From positions 370,705-434,704 of the forward strand of contig NZ_OZ060369.1 of NCBI RefSeq assembly GCF_964058945.1: a stretch of 64,000 nucleotides of DNA, written 5' to 3'. This document shows positions 20,482 through 30,561 of this stretch, piece after piece. The notes under the pieces are model-generated. The model had not been told where the DNA came from and searched no databases. It worked only from the letters and a program-made list of their open reading frames with translations. How positions within the stretch are numbered: the stretch's first letter is position 1; each line of letters opens with the position of its first letter. The translations under genes were made by a program, and so were the position numbers. The DNA comes from Buchnera aphidicola (Takecallis arundicolens). GTDB taxonomy: Bacteria > Pseudomonadota > Gammaproteobacteria > Enterobacterales > Enterobacteriaceae.

Positions 20482-21003
20482 TTAAATTGTTTTTAAAGTA
20501 TTTACGATATAATTTACAATTGATTTTGTATGTTGATTATTAGTATTAATGGTAATATCAGACATTGCTTCATATAAAGGATTTCTAACAATAGCTAATC
20601 TTCTCAAAACCATTTCTGATGATTCAGTAGTATTTAATAATGGTCTATGTTTGTCCCGATTAGTACGTAATAATTGCTTTTCAATTGCTACTTTTAAATA
20701 AATAATTACACCACGAGCAGATAAAATATTTCTGATTCTTTTTGAAAGAATCGAACCCCCTCCAGTTGCTAATACAATTTTATTCATTTTTGTCAATTCG
20801 CTAATTACCTTTTCTTCACGTACTCTAAAACCAGATTCACCTTCTATATCAAATACCCAACTAATATCTACTCCAGTTCGTTTTTCAATTTCATGATCTG
20901 AATCATAAAATGACATACCTAGTTGTTTTGATAATTGAAAACCAATCGTACTTTTTCCAGCACCCATTGGCCCTATCAAAAAGATATTTCTTTTTTCAAT
21001 CAT
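20482..21003 (-). CDS. aroK: Shikimate kinase I
   Basis: Phosphorylates shikimate at the 3-hydroxyl. It has 173 residues as in AroK of E. coli. Walker A is [11 protein letters not shown] (about residues 11-21); [11 protein letters not shown] holds the shikimate and Mg-binding Asp; [10 protein letters not shown] and ATGGGS are the core substrate motifs; the lid contains NRDKHRPLL. It heads the aroK-aroB-rpe-trpS run. Confidence 0.97.
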   Translation of the reverse strand: MIEKRNIFLIGPMGAGKSTIGFQLSKQLGMSFYDSDHEIEKRTGVDISWVFDIEGESGFRVREEKVISELTKMNKIVLATGGGSILSKRIRNILSARGVIIYLKVAIEKQLLRTNRDKHRPLLNTTESSEMVLRRLAIVRNPLYEAMSDITINTNNQHTKSIVNYIVNTLKTI

Positions 21004-21239
21004 ATTTTTAATATTAATTGTTTTTTTATTTTATAATATCTAGTAGGTATCAAACTCTATTAGAAGAAAGAAAAATGTTTCGATAATTAAATATAATCAT
21101 AATACTATAAATCTTTAAAATAATACAATAAATTTATACACATAACATACTATCGTGAAATATGATTTTTAAATACATAATATTCATACAATAAAATTAC
21201 TTGATTATATTTATATCATATATGATAATATTATATATC

Positions 21240-21329
21240 GGTGAGATGTCCGAGAGGATTAAGGAGCATGCCTGGAAAGCGTGTATACATTTATAAAATG
21301 TATCAAGGGTTCGAATCCCTTTCTCACCA
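21240..21329 (+). tRNA. serW: tRNA-Ser(GGA)
   Basis: Acceptor arms GGTGAGA (21240-21246) and TCTCACC (21322-21328) pair perfectly. The anticodon loop CTGGAAA gives GGA, the long variable arm characteristic of serine tRNAs is present (ATACATT...AATGTAT), and the T loop is TTCGAAT. The discriminator base is A (21329) where E. coli tRNA-Ser has G. The 3' CCA is not encoded. The sequence closely follows the E. coli GGA isoacceptor, hence the tentative symbol. Confidence 0.95.
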
Positions 21330-21372
21330 AAAATATCCATAATTTTTTACATACATCACGTTGTATAAAAAA

Positions 21373-22080
21373 TCATAATATTAATGTATTTAAAGCAAGT
21401 TCAATAGTATTATTAAAAGTAAATTCTCGTTCTTTTGGTGTTAAATTTTTATTTAAGATAATATGATCTGATACGGAACATAATGACAATGCTTGTACAT
21501 TATATTCAGCAGCAATACTATAAATACCTGCCGTTTCCATATCTATACCTAATATTTTATATCTATTTAATACATTATAAAATGATTTATTATGTGTATA
21601 AAAAATATCCGTAGTAAAAAAATTTCCAATATGTATTGTAAGGTTCATATCATCAGCACAAGTTTTTGCTTGTAATAATAAATTAAAATCTGCAATTGCT
21701 GAAAAATCATAATTTTCAAATTTAATTCGATTAAAATTGGAATCAGTACATGCACCCATTGCAACAACAATATCTTTTAAATGAATTGTGTTTTGTGTTG
21801 TACCACATGTCCCTACTCTAATAATTTTTTTAACATTATAAAATTTAATCAATTCTTCAACATAAATACTAGCAGATGGTATTCCCATTCCATGACTCAT
21901 AATCGAAACTAAAATATTTTTATAATATCCCGTATAACCTAACATATTACGAACATTTGTTATTTGAAATGCATTTTTTAAAAAATTTTCTGAAATATAT
22001 CTGACACGACGAGGATCACCAGACATAATAACACGATTAGAAAAATCACTTTTTTTAGCATTAATGTGAGGCGTAATCAT
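21373..22080 (-). CDS. deoD: Purine-nucleoside phosphorylase
   Basis: Phosphorolysis of purine (deoxy)nucleosides for salvage. Start at 22080 (MITPHINAKK), equivalent to E. coli MATPHINAE; upstream in-frame codons are A+T-rich filler. It has 235 residues against 239. Conserved features are MSGDPRRVRYI (phosphate site), SHGMGIPSASIY, RVGTCG and the base-specificity segment GIDMETAGIYSIAAEY, plus SVSDHI with the catalytic Asp. It follows deoB; deoC and deoA are absent. Confidence 0.95.
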   Translation of the reverse strand: MITPHINAKKSDFSNRVIMSGDPRRVRYISENFLKNAFQITNVRNMLGYTGYYKNILVSIMSHGMGIPSASIYVEELIKFYNVKKIIRVGTCGTTQNTIHLKDIVVAMGACTDSNFNRIKFENYDFSAIADFNLLLQAKTCADDMNLTIHIGNFFTTDIFYTHNKSFYNVLNRYKILGIDMETAGIYSIAAEYNVQALSLCSVSDHIILNKNLTPKEREFTFNNTIELALNTLIL

Positions 22081-22154
22081 AATATTTATTACCTTAAAAA
22101 ATATAAATTTTATCAAATATATTTAAAAATACTATTATCATTATTGTATCAATT

Positions 22155-23378
22155 TTATAATATACTAACTCCATACTCCATAGAAGATAATAAAAAATAT
22201 TTTGCTATCGTTTGTGCAATATCAGAAAAAGTTTTACGATGACCTAAATAACTATTTTGCATAAATTTGTTATATAATAAAATTGGAACAAATTCTCTAG
22301 TATGATCCGTTCCTGGCCAAGTAGGATCACATCCATGATCTGCTGTAATAATTAATATATCTTCATCATGTAAAGCATGTAAAATGTTTGGCAATTGCCT
22401 ATCAAAAAACTCTAAACCAGATGCATAACCAGAAACATCTCGTCTATGTCCCCAAATAGAATCAAAATCTACAAAATTCACAAAAACAATAGTATTATGT
22501 AAAGCATATTGTATTTGTTCAATAGTTTTATTAATTAGTGCAGTTAATCCAACTGCACGAATAGATTGTGTTATACCAACATTAGCAAAAATATCTGAAA
22601 TTTTACCTAATGCAATAACATGACCATCTTTTTCTTGTATCAATTTTTGTAATATAGTTTTCTGATGAGGTGGTTTAGAAAAATCTTTCCTATTACCTGT
22701 ACGAATAAAGTTTAATTTATGTTCTCCAAGAAATGGACGAGCAATAACTCTCGTAATATTGAAATTATATTTATCTAAAATAACTCTAATACCATGACAT
22801 AATTCATATAAATTATTTAATCCAAAATATTTTTCGTGACAGGCAACTTGAAAAACAGAATCAGAAGATGTATAAAAAATTGGTTTTTTAGTCTGGATAT
22901 GCAGTTCACCAAAATCGTTTAATATTTCCGTTCCTGAAGCTTGACAATTACCTAGGGTGCCAGACAATTTAAACTTTAAAATTATTTTATTTAATATATC
23001 AATAGGAAAACTATTTTTTTTATTTTTAAAATAATCCCAATGAAACAACACTGGTACTCCTGCTATTTCCCAATGCCCAGACGAAGTATCTTTTGCTGTA
23101 GAAATTTCACTTGCAAAACCATAATTACTGATAATATTAATGGGTTGTACAATACCAAGCGGAAAATGTCCTGTAATTTTATAATAAATTTTCCCTAAAC
23201 CTAAAGACATTAAATTTGGAATATTTAAATTACCCAAACGATTATGATTTGCTTTTCCAAAATAACAATGTTCAGTAATGTGACCAAATGTATCTGCACC
23301 AACATCATTAAACTTATTAGCATCACAACTATGTCCTACACCAAAAGAATCTAATACTAAAATAAACACTCGTTTCAT
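22155..23378 (-). CDS. deoB: Phosphopentomutase
   Basis: Interconverts (deoxy)ribose 1- and 5-phosphate, linking DeoD to pentose metabolism. The start at 23378 (MKRVFILVLDSFGVG) gives 407 residues, exactly the E. coli length; the open frame upstream to 23450 is not conserved. Alkaline-phosphatase-superfamily metal ligands lie in VLDSFGVG and TADHGCDPTWPGTDHTRE. The phosphorylated Thr is in AKDTSSGHWE. It forms a deoB-deoD pair with a 74-nt gap. Confidence 0.96.
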   Translation of the reverse strand: MKRVFILVLDSFGVGHSCDANKFNDVGADTFGHITEHCYFGKANHNRLGNLNIPNLMSLGLGKIYYKITGHFPLGIVQPINIISNYGFASEISTAKDTSSGHWEIAGVPVLFHWDYFKNKKNSFPIDILNKIILKFKLSGTLGNCQASGTEILNDFGELHIQTKKPIFYTSSDSVFQVACHEKYFGLNNLYELCHGIRVILDKYNFNITRVIARPFLGEHKLNFIRTGNRKDFSKPPHQKTILQKLIQEKDGHVIALGKISDIFANVGITQSIRAVGLTALINKTIEQIQYALHNTIVFVNFVDFDSIWGHRRDVSGYASGLEFFDRQLPNILHALHDEDILIITADHGCDPTWPGTDHTREFVPILLYNKFMQNSYLGHRKTFSDIAQTIAKYFLLSSMEYGVSIL

Positions 23379-23458
23379 ATAACAACCTAGTAATATTTTT
23401 TTAATAATAAAAATATTTATATGAACATCCTGTATAATCAATCTAATCATAAAAAATT

Positions 23459-24061
23459 TTATAAAAAAGAATGTGCACCACGATTATGTACTGTAAGATC
23501 TTGTACACCATTTAAATCGGTAAAATTACTTAAAATTTTTTTTTCAATACTATTTTTTAAAGTAACATTTGACATCGTACAACCATTACAACCGCCTAAA
23601 AACCGTATCATCACATATTTTTGGTCTGAAATATCAACTAAAATAATTTTACCACCATGCATACTTAACATAGGATTAATTTGATAATCAATAAAATGTT
23701 GTACTTGATTAAATAACGATTTTTTTTTTACATCACTATATACATTATTATTATTTGAAATAATTCGTTTTATAGCATTTGGAGCTAATAACATTAATTT
23801 TTGATTCGTATCATCACCAACTAAATCAATTTTAGAATCGTATAAATAAGGAGAAATTATTTTATTAATATAAATACTAAAACCGGTATATTTCAATTCA
23901 ATATCTTTATTTAATACTTTTTGATATGTATCATAAGAAATTTTACATTCAGCATATTCAGTACCTGGATATTTAATTGAAATTCTTAAATAATTTTTTT
24001 TTTTTTGTTTTGATAATAAATACTTCAAATATTTTTGTGCTTTTTTAGTAATATTTATCAT
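23459..24061 (-). CDS. nfuA: Fe-S cluster carrier NfuA
   Basis: Late-acting Fe-S carrier that delivers 4Fe-4S clusters. It has 200 residues (191 in E. coli). The N-terminal degenerate A-type domain is followed by the Nfu domain, INPMLSMHGGKIILVDI then the cluster-binding CxxC in GGCNGCTMSNVTLK, and the C-terminus HNRGAHSFL. A 13-A tract in the coding strand (23994-24006) encodes lysines near residue 20. Complements iscS/iscU/fdx at the right end of the window. Confidence 0.95.
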   Translation of the reverse strand: MINITKKAQKYLKYLLSKQKKKNYLRISIKYPGTEYAECKISYDTYQKVLNKDIELKYTGFSIYINKIISPYLYDSKIDLVGDDTNQKLMLLAPNAIKRIISNNNNVYSDVKKKSLFNQVQHFIDYQINPMLSMHGGKIILVDISDQKYVMIRFLGGCNGCTMSNVTLKNSIEKKILSNFTDLNGVQDLTVHNRGAHSFL

Positions 24062-24234
24062 AAAATTATTATAATATTAATTAAAAAATACATGATATTA
24101 ATATATTATCATAAATATATGATTACATAATATCTAAAAATATTTAATATAAAATAGAAATAATCTATACATATGTTTGATATAAATGTTTAAAAATATA
24201 TGATATAATATCTGATGAATTTTTATTATCATAA

Positions 24235-24735
24235 TTAAAACGGTAATTCTTCATCAAATTCCACATGTGACATATCTTCTTCTAAAAGTTTATTTTTTAA
24301 ATTAACATCAACCTGATCATTAGTATTTAATGATGTCGAATGTGTAATATCATTATTATTTTTATCATTATTATCAACAGAATTTGCACGTCGATTACCT
24401 AACATTTGCATTCTACCGTTCATATTCACTATAATCTCTGTTGTATAACGATCAACTCCAGACTTATCAATCCATTTACGAGTTTGTAAAGATCCTTCTA
24501 TGTATATCTGTGAACCTTTATATAAAAACTTATTTGCAATTTCTGCTAATTTACCAAATAACACAATTTTATGCCATTCAGTTTTTTCTTTAATTGAATT
24601 TGTATGTTTATCTTTCCAACTATCTGATGTTGCTAAAGTAATATTCGTTACTGCATTTCCATTAGACATGTAACGTATTTCAGGATTTTTTCCTAAATTA
24701 CCAATTAAAATTACTTTATTAATACCTCTAGCCAT
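24235..24735 (-). CDS. ssb: Single-stranded DNA-binding protein
   Basis: Protects single-stranded DNA at forks. It has 166 residues (178 in E. coli). The OB-fold domain covers roughly residues 1-110, starting [22 protein letters not shown] and including the [14 protein letters not shown] and [11 protein letters not shown] segments. A polar, Asn-rich linker follows. The acidic tail DEELPF, the partner-recruiting tip, is retained. It is divergent from dnaB across 180 nt. Confidence 0.97.
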   Translation of the reverse strand: MARGINKVILIGNLGKNPEIRYMSNGNAVTNITLATSDSWKDKHTNSIKEKTEWHKIVLFGKLAEIANKFLYKGSQIYIEGSLQTRKWIDKSGVDRYTTEIIVNMNGRMQMLGNRRANSVDNNDKNNNDITHSTSLNTNDQVDVNLKNKLLEEDMSHVEFDEELPF

Positions 24736-24915
24736 TTTTCATTCCTTATAATAAAAACATTATCAATAAATATACAATATTAAAAAAAATAATATATATA
24801 ATTTAAATTATCCTATTTATATAATTTAAAAATATAATGTAATTTTCAAAATAGCAAAAAAATTAACCAATAAACTAATATCAAAATTAAAAATTGTAAA
24901 TTAAATACTAAATAA

Positions 24916-26277
24916 ATGAAAAAATCTAATTTTTTTAAACAAAATGAAATTAATAAACATCCACCTTATTCCCTGGAAGCAGAACAATCTATATTAGGTG
25001 GACTCATGTTAGATAATACAAAATGGGATATTGTTGCAAATTATATTATTGCAGATGACTTTTTTAATACAGCACATAAAATCATTTTTCATGAAATGCA
25101 AAAATTAACTGACCAAAATTCTCCAATAGATTTAATTACTTTATCTGAATCACTAGAAAAAAAAAAAAAATTAATACAAGTAGGAAAATTCTCTTATTTA
25201 TCTGAAATGATTAAAAATACTCCAAGTGCTGAAAATATTATTGCATATATTAATATAATAAAAGAATATGCAATATTACGTGAAATTATTACTATAGGAA
25301 ATAAAATTGCTTATTTAGGGTATAATACAAATGGAAAAACTAGTTCAGAAATTTTAGACTATGTGGAATATAATGTATTAAATATAACTCAAAAACGATT
25401 AAATCAAGATAAAAATCCTAAAAATATACGCTTCATGCTCGATAAAACAATTAATGCAATAGAAAAATTACTGAATTCACCTAATAATAACATTACAGGA
25501 TTAGATACAGGATATATAGACTTAAATAAAATGACATTAGGATTACAACCGTCAGATCTTATTATTATTGCAGCACGTCCTTCTATGGGTAAAACTACTT
25601 TATCAATGAATATTTGTGAAAATATTGCAATGCAGTATAACAAACCAATATTAATATTCAGTTTAGAAATGCCAGGCGAACAAATAATGATACGAATGTT
25701 ATCATCTTTATCACGTGTATATCAACATAATATTCGTACTGGATTACTTACTGATGAAGATTGGTCTCGTATATCTAGCACTATTAATATTCTTTTAAAG
25801 AAAAACAACATATATATAGATGATTCATCCCAATTAACACCTAATGAAATACGCTCAAAAGCTAGGCAATTATATAAATCTAGAGGTTTAAGTTTAATTA
25901 TGATTGATTATCTACAATTAATACACGTACCACATTTATCTACGCAACGTACACTAGAAATTGCTGAGATCTCTAGATCATTAAAATCTTTAGCTAAAGA
26001 ATTAAAAATACCTATCATTGCTGTTTCACAATTAAATAGATCATTAGAACAAAGATCAGATAGAAAACCTATAAATTCAGATTTAAGAGAATCTGGTTCA
26101 TTAGAGCAAGATGCAGATTTAATTATGTTTATTTATCGGGATGAATTATATAATGAAAACAGTGAATTCAAAGGTATTGCAGAAATTATTATTGGTAAAC
26201 AAAGAAACGGTCCTAATGGCACAATAAAATTAATATTTAACGGTAATTTATGTCGATTTGACAATTATTACCAGTAA
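24916..26277 (+). CDS. dnaB: Replicative DNA helicase DnaB
   Basis: Hexameric 5'-3' helicase of the replication fork. It has 453 residues (471 in E. coli). The N-terminal domain begins at PPYSLEAEQSILGGLM. The RecA-like motor has Walker A ARPSMGKTT (about residue 220), Walker B MIDYLQLI, the AVSQLNRSLEQR segment and the arginine finger region GSLEQDADLIMFIYRDE. A run of 14 A at 25157-25170, in frame, encodes four consecutive lysines after Glu in the linker part of the N-terminal domain. Confidence 0.97.
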   Translation: MKKSNFFKQNEINKHPPYSLEAEQSILGGLMLDNTKWDIVANYIIADDFFNTAHKIIFHEMQKLTDQNSPIDLITLSESLEKKKKLIQVGKFSYLSEMIKNTPSAENIIAYINIIKEYAILREIITIGNKIAYLGYNTNGKTSSEILDYVEYNVLNITQKRLNQDKNPKNIRFMLDKTINAIEKLLNSPNNNITGLDTGYIDLNKMTLGLQPSDLIIIAARPSMGKTTLSMNICENIAMQYNKPILIFSLEMPGEQIMIRMLSSLSRVYQHNIRTGLLTDEDWSRISSTINILLKKNNIYIDDSSQLTPNEIRSKARQLYKSRGLSLIMIDYLQLIHVPHLSTQRTLEIAEISRSLKSLAKELKIPIIAVSQLNRSLEQRSDRKPINSDLRESGSLEQDADLIMFIYRDELYNENSEFKGIAEIIIGKQRNGPNGTIKLIFNGNLCRFDNYYQ

Positions 26278-26478
26278 TTTATAAATATCATGATCAAGGA
26301 ATCCTTGCTATCTCATACCTACTATGTAATTAAATTCATGACATCATTATATACAAATCACGCATATTATATATTTATACCATAAAAAATAGAAAATAAA
26401 ATTTTCATTTAATTAAATATTAAATTTATATAAAATAATATATACGATAAATATAATGATTGAGCGTACTAAGTGGAA

Positions 26479-27042
26479 ATGACTTTACAAAATAATCTGT
26501 TAATTGCTATGCCGGGGATCAAAAATCCTTTTTTTAAAAAAACAGTAATATATATTTGTGAACATAATCAAGAAGGAGCAATGGGTATTATAATAAATAA
26601 ACCATTAAAAAAATTAAAAATAGAAAATATTTTAGAACAGCTAAATATTAATCCATCGTCATGCTTATTCGGACCTAAAGTGAAAGATGCGGTAATTATG
26701 GGAGGTCCTCAAGCACAGGAGAGGGGATTTATATTACATTCTTCAAGAAAACCATTTTATTCTAGTATTTATATTTCTGAAAAAACTGTAATCACAACAT
26801 CTAGAGATATTCTAGAATCTTTATCTATTTTAGAAGAACCAACGAATATATTAGTTGCTTTAGGATATTGTACATGGGATAAAAATCAATTAGAATATGA
26901 ATTATTAAATAATTTTTGGTTAACCGCTTCTGTAAATCAATCAATATTATTTCACACACCAATTAAAAACAGATGGATTAAAGCATCAAAAATTTTAGGT
27001 ATTGATATCTATCAATTATCCATTTACTTTGGACATGCATGA
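26479..27042 (+). CDS. yqgE: UPF0301 family protein YqgE
   Basis: Conserved protein of unknown biochemical function. The start is the ATG at 26479 (MTLQNNLLIAMPGI), giving 187 residues, the same as E. coli; a GTG two codons upstream is in frame. Conserved stretches include YICEHNQEGAMGIIINKPL, GGPQAQERGFILH and LGYCTWDKNQLEYEL. It is immediately followed by ruvX (3-nt spacing), the same pair as in E. coli. Confidence 0.93.
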   Translation: MTLQNNLLIAMPGIKNPFFKKTVIYICEHNQEGAMGIIINKPLKKLKIENILEQLNINPSSCLFGPKVKDAVIMGGPQAQERGFILHSSRKPFYSSIYISEKTVITTSRDILESLSILEEPTNILVALGYCTWDKNQLEYELLNNFWLTASVNQSILFHTPIKNRWIKASKILGIDIYQLSIYFGHA

Positions 27043-27045
27043 ATC

Positions 27046-27468
27046 ATGATTATATTATCATTCGATTTCGGTACAAAAAATATCGGTGTAGCTATTGGTC
27101 AAAATATTACATATACAGCACATGCATTAAACTGTATTCAAGTTAAAAAAGGTATTCCAGATTGGAAAAAAATTAACACTTTAATTACGTGTTGGATGCC
27201 AAAATTAATTGTTGTAGGATACCCATTAAATATGGATGGTTCTAAACAAAATTTTACTAAAAAAACTATTACTTTTGTAAAACTATTAAAAAAACGTTTT
27301 CTTATCGATGTGGAATTACATGATGAACGATTAACAACAATAGAATCAAAATCAATTTTATATATGCAAGGAGGATATAAAAAATTAAAAAAAAATTATA
27401 TAGATTCTTTAGCAGCTGCACTAATATTAGAAAGTTGGTTTCAAAACAACAAAAAAATAAAATTATGA
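27046..27468 (+). CDS. ruvX: RuvX/YqgF, RNase H-fold nuclease
   Basis: YqgF-family protein of RNase H-like fold, implicated in 16S rRNA 5'-end maturation and proposed earlier as a Holliday-junction resolvase. It has 140 residues (138 in E. coli). The first catalytic Asp lies in LSFDFGTKNIGVAIG, VVGYPLNMDGS is the central motif, DVELHDERLTTIESK and the final IDSLAAALILESW give further acidic residues. It is tightly coupled to yqgE. Confidence 0.94.
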   Translation: MIILSFDFGTKNIGVAIGQNITYTAHALNCIQVKKGIPDWKKINTLITCWMPKLIVVGYPLNMDGSKQNFTKKTITFVKLLKKRFLIDVELHDERLTTIESKSILYMQGGYKKLKKNYIDSLAAALILESWFQNNKKIKL

Positions 27469-27489
27469 CTTTAATTGATAGGAAATATC

Positions 27490-28626
27490 ATGATTTTTAT
27501 GCCTTCATTAAGTTTATATATTCATATACCATGGTGCATAAAAATATGCCCATATTGTGATTTTAATGCATATAAATTAAAAAAACATGACTCAAAAATA
27601 CATTATATCCGACATCTACTAACAGATTTAAACAATCATAAAGATATTATTAAAAATCGAATTATAAAAACCATTTTCATAGGTGGAGGTACACCAAGCC
27701 TTCTTGATATTAATTTATTAAAATACTTATTAAATACAGTAAAAAAAAATATATCCTATAATAATAATATTGAAATTACTATAGAAATCAATCCAGAAAC
27801 CATGACAATAGAAAAAATACTAGATTATATACAATGTGGAATTAATAGAATATCATTAGGTATACAAACTTTTAATCCAATCTTATTAAAATTACTCGGT
27901 CGTACACATTCTATAGAAAATACAATCCATTTACTATATGAAATAAAAAAATACACTGAACTAAATGTTAATATTGATCTAATGTATGGTATACCACAAC
28001 AAACATTACAACATTGTTTATCTGATCTAGAACAAGCTATATTAATTAATCCAAATCATATTTCTTGGTACCAATTAAATATAGAAAAAAATACTATTTT
28101 TTATTATCAAAAACCACAATTACCGAAAGAATCTGAAATTTGGAAAATGTATAATCAGGGTAATAAATTATTGATACAAGCAAATTATAAACGATATGAA
28201 ATATCCTCTTATGCTAAAAATAATAAAACATGTTTACATAATTTAAATTACTGGAAATTTGGTGATTATCTTGGTATCGGATGTGGTGCACATAGCAAAA
28301 TAACAAAAAAAAATGGAGATATTGTACGAATTATAAAAAAAAATAGATTATATGAATATTGTAATAAAAATAAAATGTATATTTCAGACAATATAATAAT
28401 TCCAGACCAAGAAAAACCAGGAGAATACTTTATGAATGTATGTCGATTATTCAAACCAATTAAAAAAACAGATTTTAATTTGTATACACAATTAAAATTA
28501 GATTATATAAAAAAAAAAATAAAAAAAGCAGTATTAAAAAAATACCTTATAGAAACACCAGAGTACTGGAATATTACGTTAAAAGGGAGAAATTTTTTAA
28601 ATGATTTGATTATGTTATTTATATAA
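27490..28626 (+). CDS. hemW: HemW, radical SAM heme chaperone-like protein
   Basis: Radical SAM protein of the HemW family (formerly YggW), thought to deliver heme rather than act as coproporphyrinogen oxidase. The start at the ATG at 27490, preceded by AGGA, gives 378 residues, as in E. coli; an in-frame TTG at 27475 is less likely. The cluster motif is CIKICPYCDF (CxxxCxxC). FIGGGTPSLL, NPETMTIEK and NRISLGIQTF follow. YWKFGDYLGIGCGAHSK is conserved. It contains an 11-A tract near 28509. Confidence 0.94.
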   Translation: MIFMPSLSLYIHIPWCIKICPYCDFNAYKLKKHDSKIHYIRHLLTDLNNHKDIIKNRIIKTIFIGGGTPSLLDINLLKYLLNTVKKNISYNNNIEITIEINPETMTIEKILDYIQCGINRISLGIQTFNPILLKLLGRTHSIENTIHLLYEIKKYTELNVNIDLMYGIPQQTLQHCLSDLEQAILINPNHISWYQLNIEKNTIFYYQKPQLPKESEIWKMYNQGNKLLIQANYKRYEISSYAKNNKTCLHNLNYWKFGDYLGIGCGAHSKITKKNGDIVRIIKKNRLYEYCNKNKMYISDNIIIPDQEKPGEYFMNVCRLFKPIKKTDFNLYTQLKLDYIKKKIKKAVLKKYLIETPEYWNITLKGRNFLNDLIMLFI

Positions 28627-28656
28627 ATAGACTGTATATTTCATTATGAAGTAAAT

Positions 28657-29397
28657 TTATCTTGTACATTGAAAAATTAAATTAAAAATTTTTTTTTTCT
28701 TTAATACTGCTTTCTGCCCAAATTTAGTCATGTTAATAAAATACTTTAATATGTCAGAATGAAAATAATTTGATATATTTATGAAATTTTTTATTGTACG
28801 AATCATATTAATAATATATTGTTTATATAACATACAATCAGTTATAATATGTAATATTCCATTATAAACTATTTTTTTTGAAAGTAATATTATAAATGAT
28901 TTTTGTAAAATACGTCTTTTATGATGACAAGTTTTTGGCCAAGGGTCAGGAAAAAATAATTGAATAACATTAATTGTATTATTTGGTATCATATATTGTA
29001 GTACCTCTAAAGCATCATGAGCAATAACTTTTAAATTATATATTCTCAGTTTAGAATCATGTATTTTCCTAATAACACCAGCAATACCAGGTAGGTATAC
29101 TTCAATACCTAACACGTTATACGATTTATTCTGTAAAGCAGTATAAAATAAATTTTTTCCATTACCAAAACCAATTTCTAATATTATTGGAAGTTTTTTT
29201 TTTATAAAAATATCATTAAAATTAATAAATTTATTTTGAAAATTTATTCCAAAATGACACCAATATCTTTTTAATATGTAAATAATATTTTTATTAATAT
29301 GACGTAAACGAGATTTAAAACTATGTGTTGTACGTAAAAAAACACCATTTTTATTATACTGTGGTGTAATAAAATTATTAGTTATAATATTTTTCAT
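28657..29397 (-). CDS. trmB: tRNA (guanine-N7)-methyltransferase
   Basis: Makes m7G46 in tRNA variable loops. It has 246 residues (239 in E. coli). The SAM-binding motif I is ILEIGFGNGKNLF, an acidic motif GIEVYLPGIAGV follows, and the catalytic signature LFFPDPWPKTCHHKRRI is intact. It is convergent with hemW (30-nt gap) and divergent from mutY. In E. coli trmB and mutY are also neighbours, divergently arranged. Confidence 0.96.
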   Translation of the reverse strand: MKNIITNNFITPQYNKNGVFLRTTHSFKSRLRHINKNIIYILKRYWCHFGINFQNKFINFNDIFIKKKLPIILEIGFGNGKNLFYTALQNKSYNVLGIEVYLPGIAGVIRKIHDSKLRIYNLKVIAHDALEVLQYMIPNNTINVIQLFFPDPWPKTCHHKRRILQKSFIILLSKKIVYNGILHIITDCMLYKQYIINMIRTIKNFINISNYFHSDILKYFINMTKFGQKAVLKKKKIFNLIFQCTR

Positions 29398-29496
29398 AAT
29401 TTTTTATAAAATTCATATAATTAATTATAAATATTTTTATATTGTACGTTACAAATATACATGAATCAAAAATATAAGTATTTTAAAATATATGAT

Positions 29497-30561
29497 ATGG
29501 AAAATTGGAAATTTGCACAAATTATAGTAAATTGGCAACATCAATTTGGCCGAAATAATTTACCATGGCAAAAAAATAATGACGTATATTCAATATGGAT
29601 ATCGGAAATTATGTTACAACAAACACAAGTGAAAACAGTTGTACCATATTTTAAGAAATTTATTCATACATTCAATAACATTTATGATTTGTCAAAATCT
29701 GATTTAAACAAAATATTACACTTATGGAGCGGTTTAGGATACTATAATCGTGCACATAACATATATAAAACATCAAAAATTATAGTTGATAAATATAATG
29801 GATTTTTTCCAAAAAATGTTTATAATTTAACACAATTACCAGGTATTGGATTAACAACAGCACATGCAATTCTATCCCTTGCTTATAATTTCTCACTACC
29901 AATTCTAGATAGTAATGTAAAACGAATATTAACTCGATTCTATAATTTAAAAAAAAATAACATCAGTAATATAAAATATGAAAAAAAATTATGGAAAATA
30001 ATAAAATTACTTATTCCCATTCATCATGCTAAAAAATTTAATCAAGGTATGATGGATTTAGGTTCTCTAATATGTTCTTACAAAAATCCAAAATGTACTA
30101 TTTGCCCAATTAAAATATCGTGTAAATATACTAAATATAAATCACATACTGTAAAAAAAATACAAATTAATAACCTAAAAAAAAGAAAAAGACTTTTTTA
30201 TATTGTACTACAGCATAAAAAATACATTTATCTAAAATATAGAAAAAAAAAAACAATATGGAAAAAAATGTTTTGTTTTCCTGAATTTTATAATTTACAA
30301 GATATGCAATGCTGGTTATCAAAAAAAAATATTCAAAAAATTTACCATGAAAAATATTATCATACAAACCATAAATTCAGTCATTTTGAACTTAAAATGA
30401 TATTTATACATATTACTATAAAAAATACAAAATTCAAAAAAAATAAACATAATTTATGGTATAACATACAAGAAAAACAACACATTGGTATACCTAAACC
30501 AATATATAATATCTTAATTCAGATCACTAATCAATTCCATAAAAATGAAAAAATAATATGA
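29497..30561 (+). CDS. mutY: Adenine DNA glycosylase MutY
   Basis: Removes A mispaired with 8-oxoG. The start at 29497 (MENWKFAQI) aligns with E. coli MQASQFSAQ and gives 354 residues (350); an ATG at 29461 would add 12. Neither has a clear ribosome binding site. The catalytic Glu lies in ISEIMLQQTQ, the catalytic Asp in ILDSNVKR, and the 4Fe-4S ligands are spaced C-x6-C-x2-C-x5-C (CSYKNPKCTICPIKISC). The C-terminal 8-oxoG-recognition domain keeps the FSHF motif. It overlaps yggX by 4 nt. Confidence 0.95.
   Translation: MENWKFAQIIVNWQHQFGRNNLPWQKNNDVYSIWISEIMLQQTQVKTVVPYFKKFIHTFNNIYDLSKSDLNKILHLWSGLGYYNRAHNIYKTSKIIVDKYNGFFPKNVYNLTQLPGIGLTTAHAILSLAYNFSLPILDSNVKRILTRFYNLKKNNISNIKYEKKLWKIIKLLIPIHHAKKFNQGMMDLGSLICSYKNPKCTICPIKISCKYTKYKSHTVKKIQINNLKKRKRLFYIVLQHKKYIYLKYRKKKTIWKKMFCFPEFYNLQDMQCWLSKKNIQKIYHEKYYHTNHKFSHFELKMIFIHITIKNTKFKKNKHNLWYNIQEKQHIGIPKPIYNILIQITNQFHKNEKII

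Noticed and set aside
21281..21466. 61-codon frame overlapping tRNA-Ser and the deoD end
   Set aside because: It reads through the tRNA gene and antisense to deoD; not a plausible gene.
26290..26308. CAAGG-AAT-CCTTG stem after dnaB as a terminator
   Set aside because: Only 5 bp with a 3-nt loop and no T-run; could be chance.
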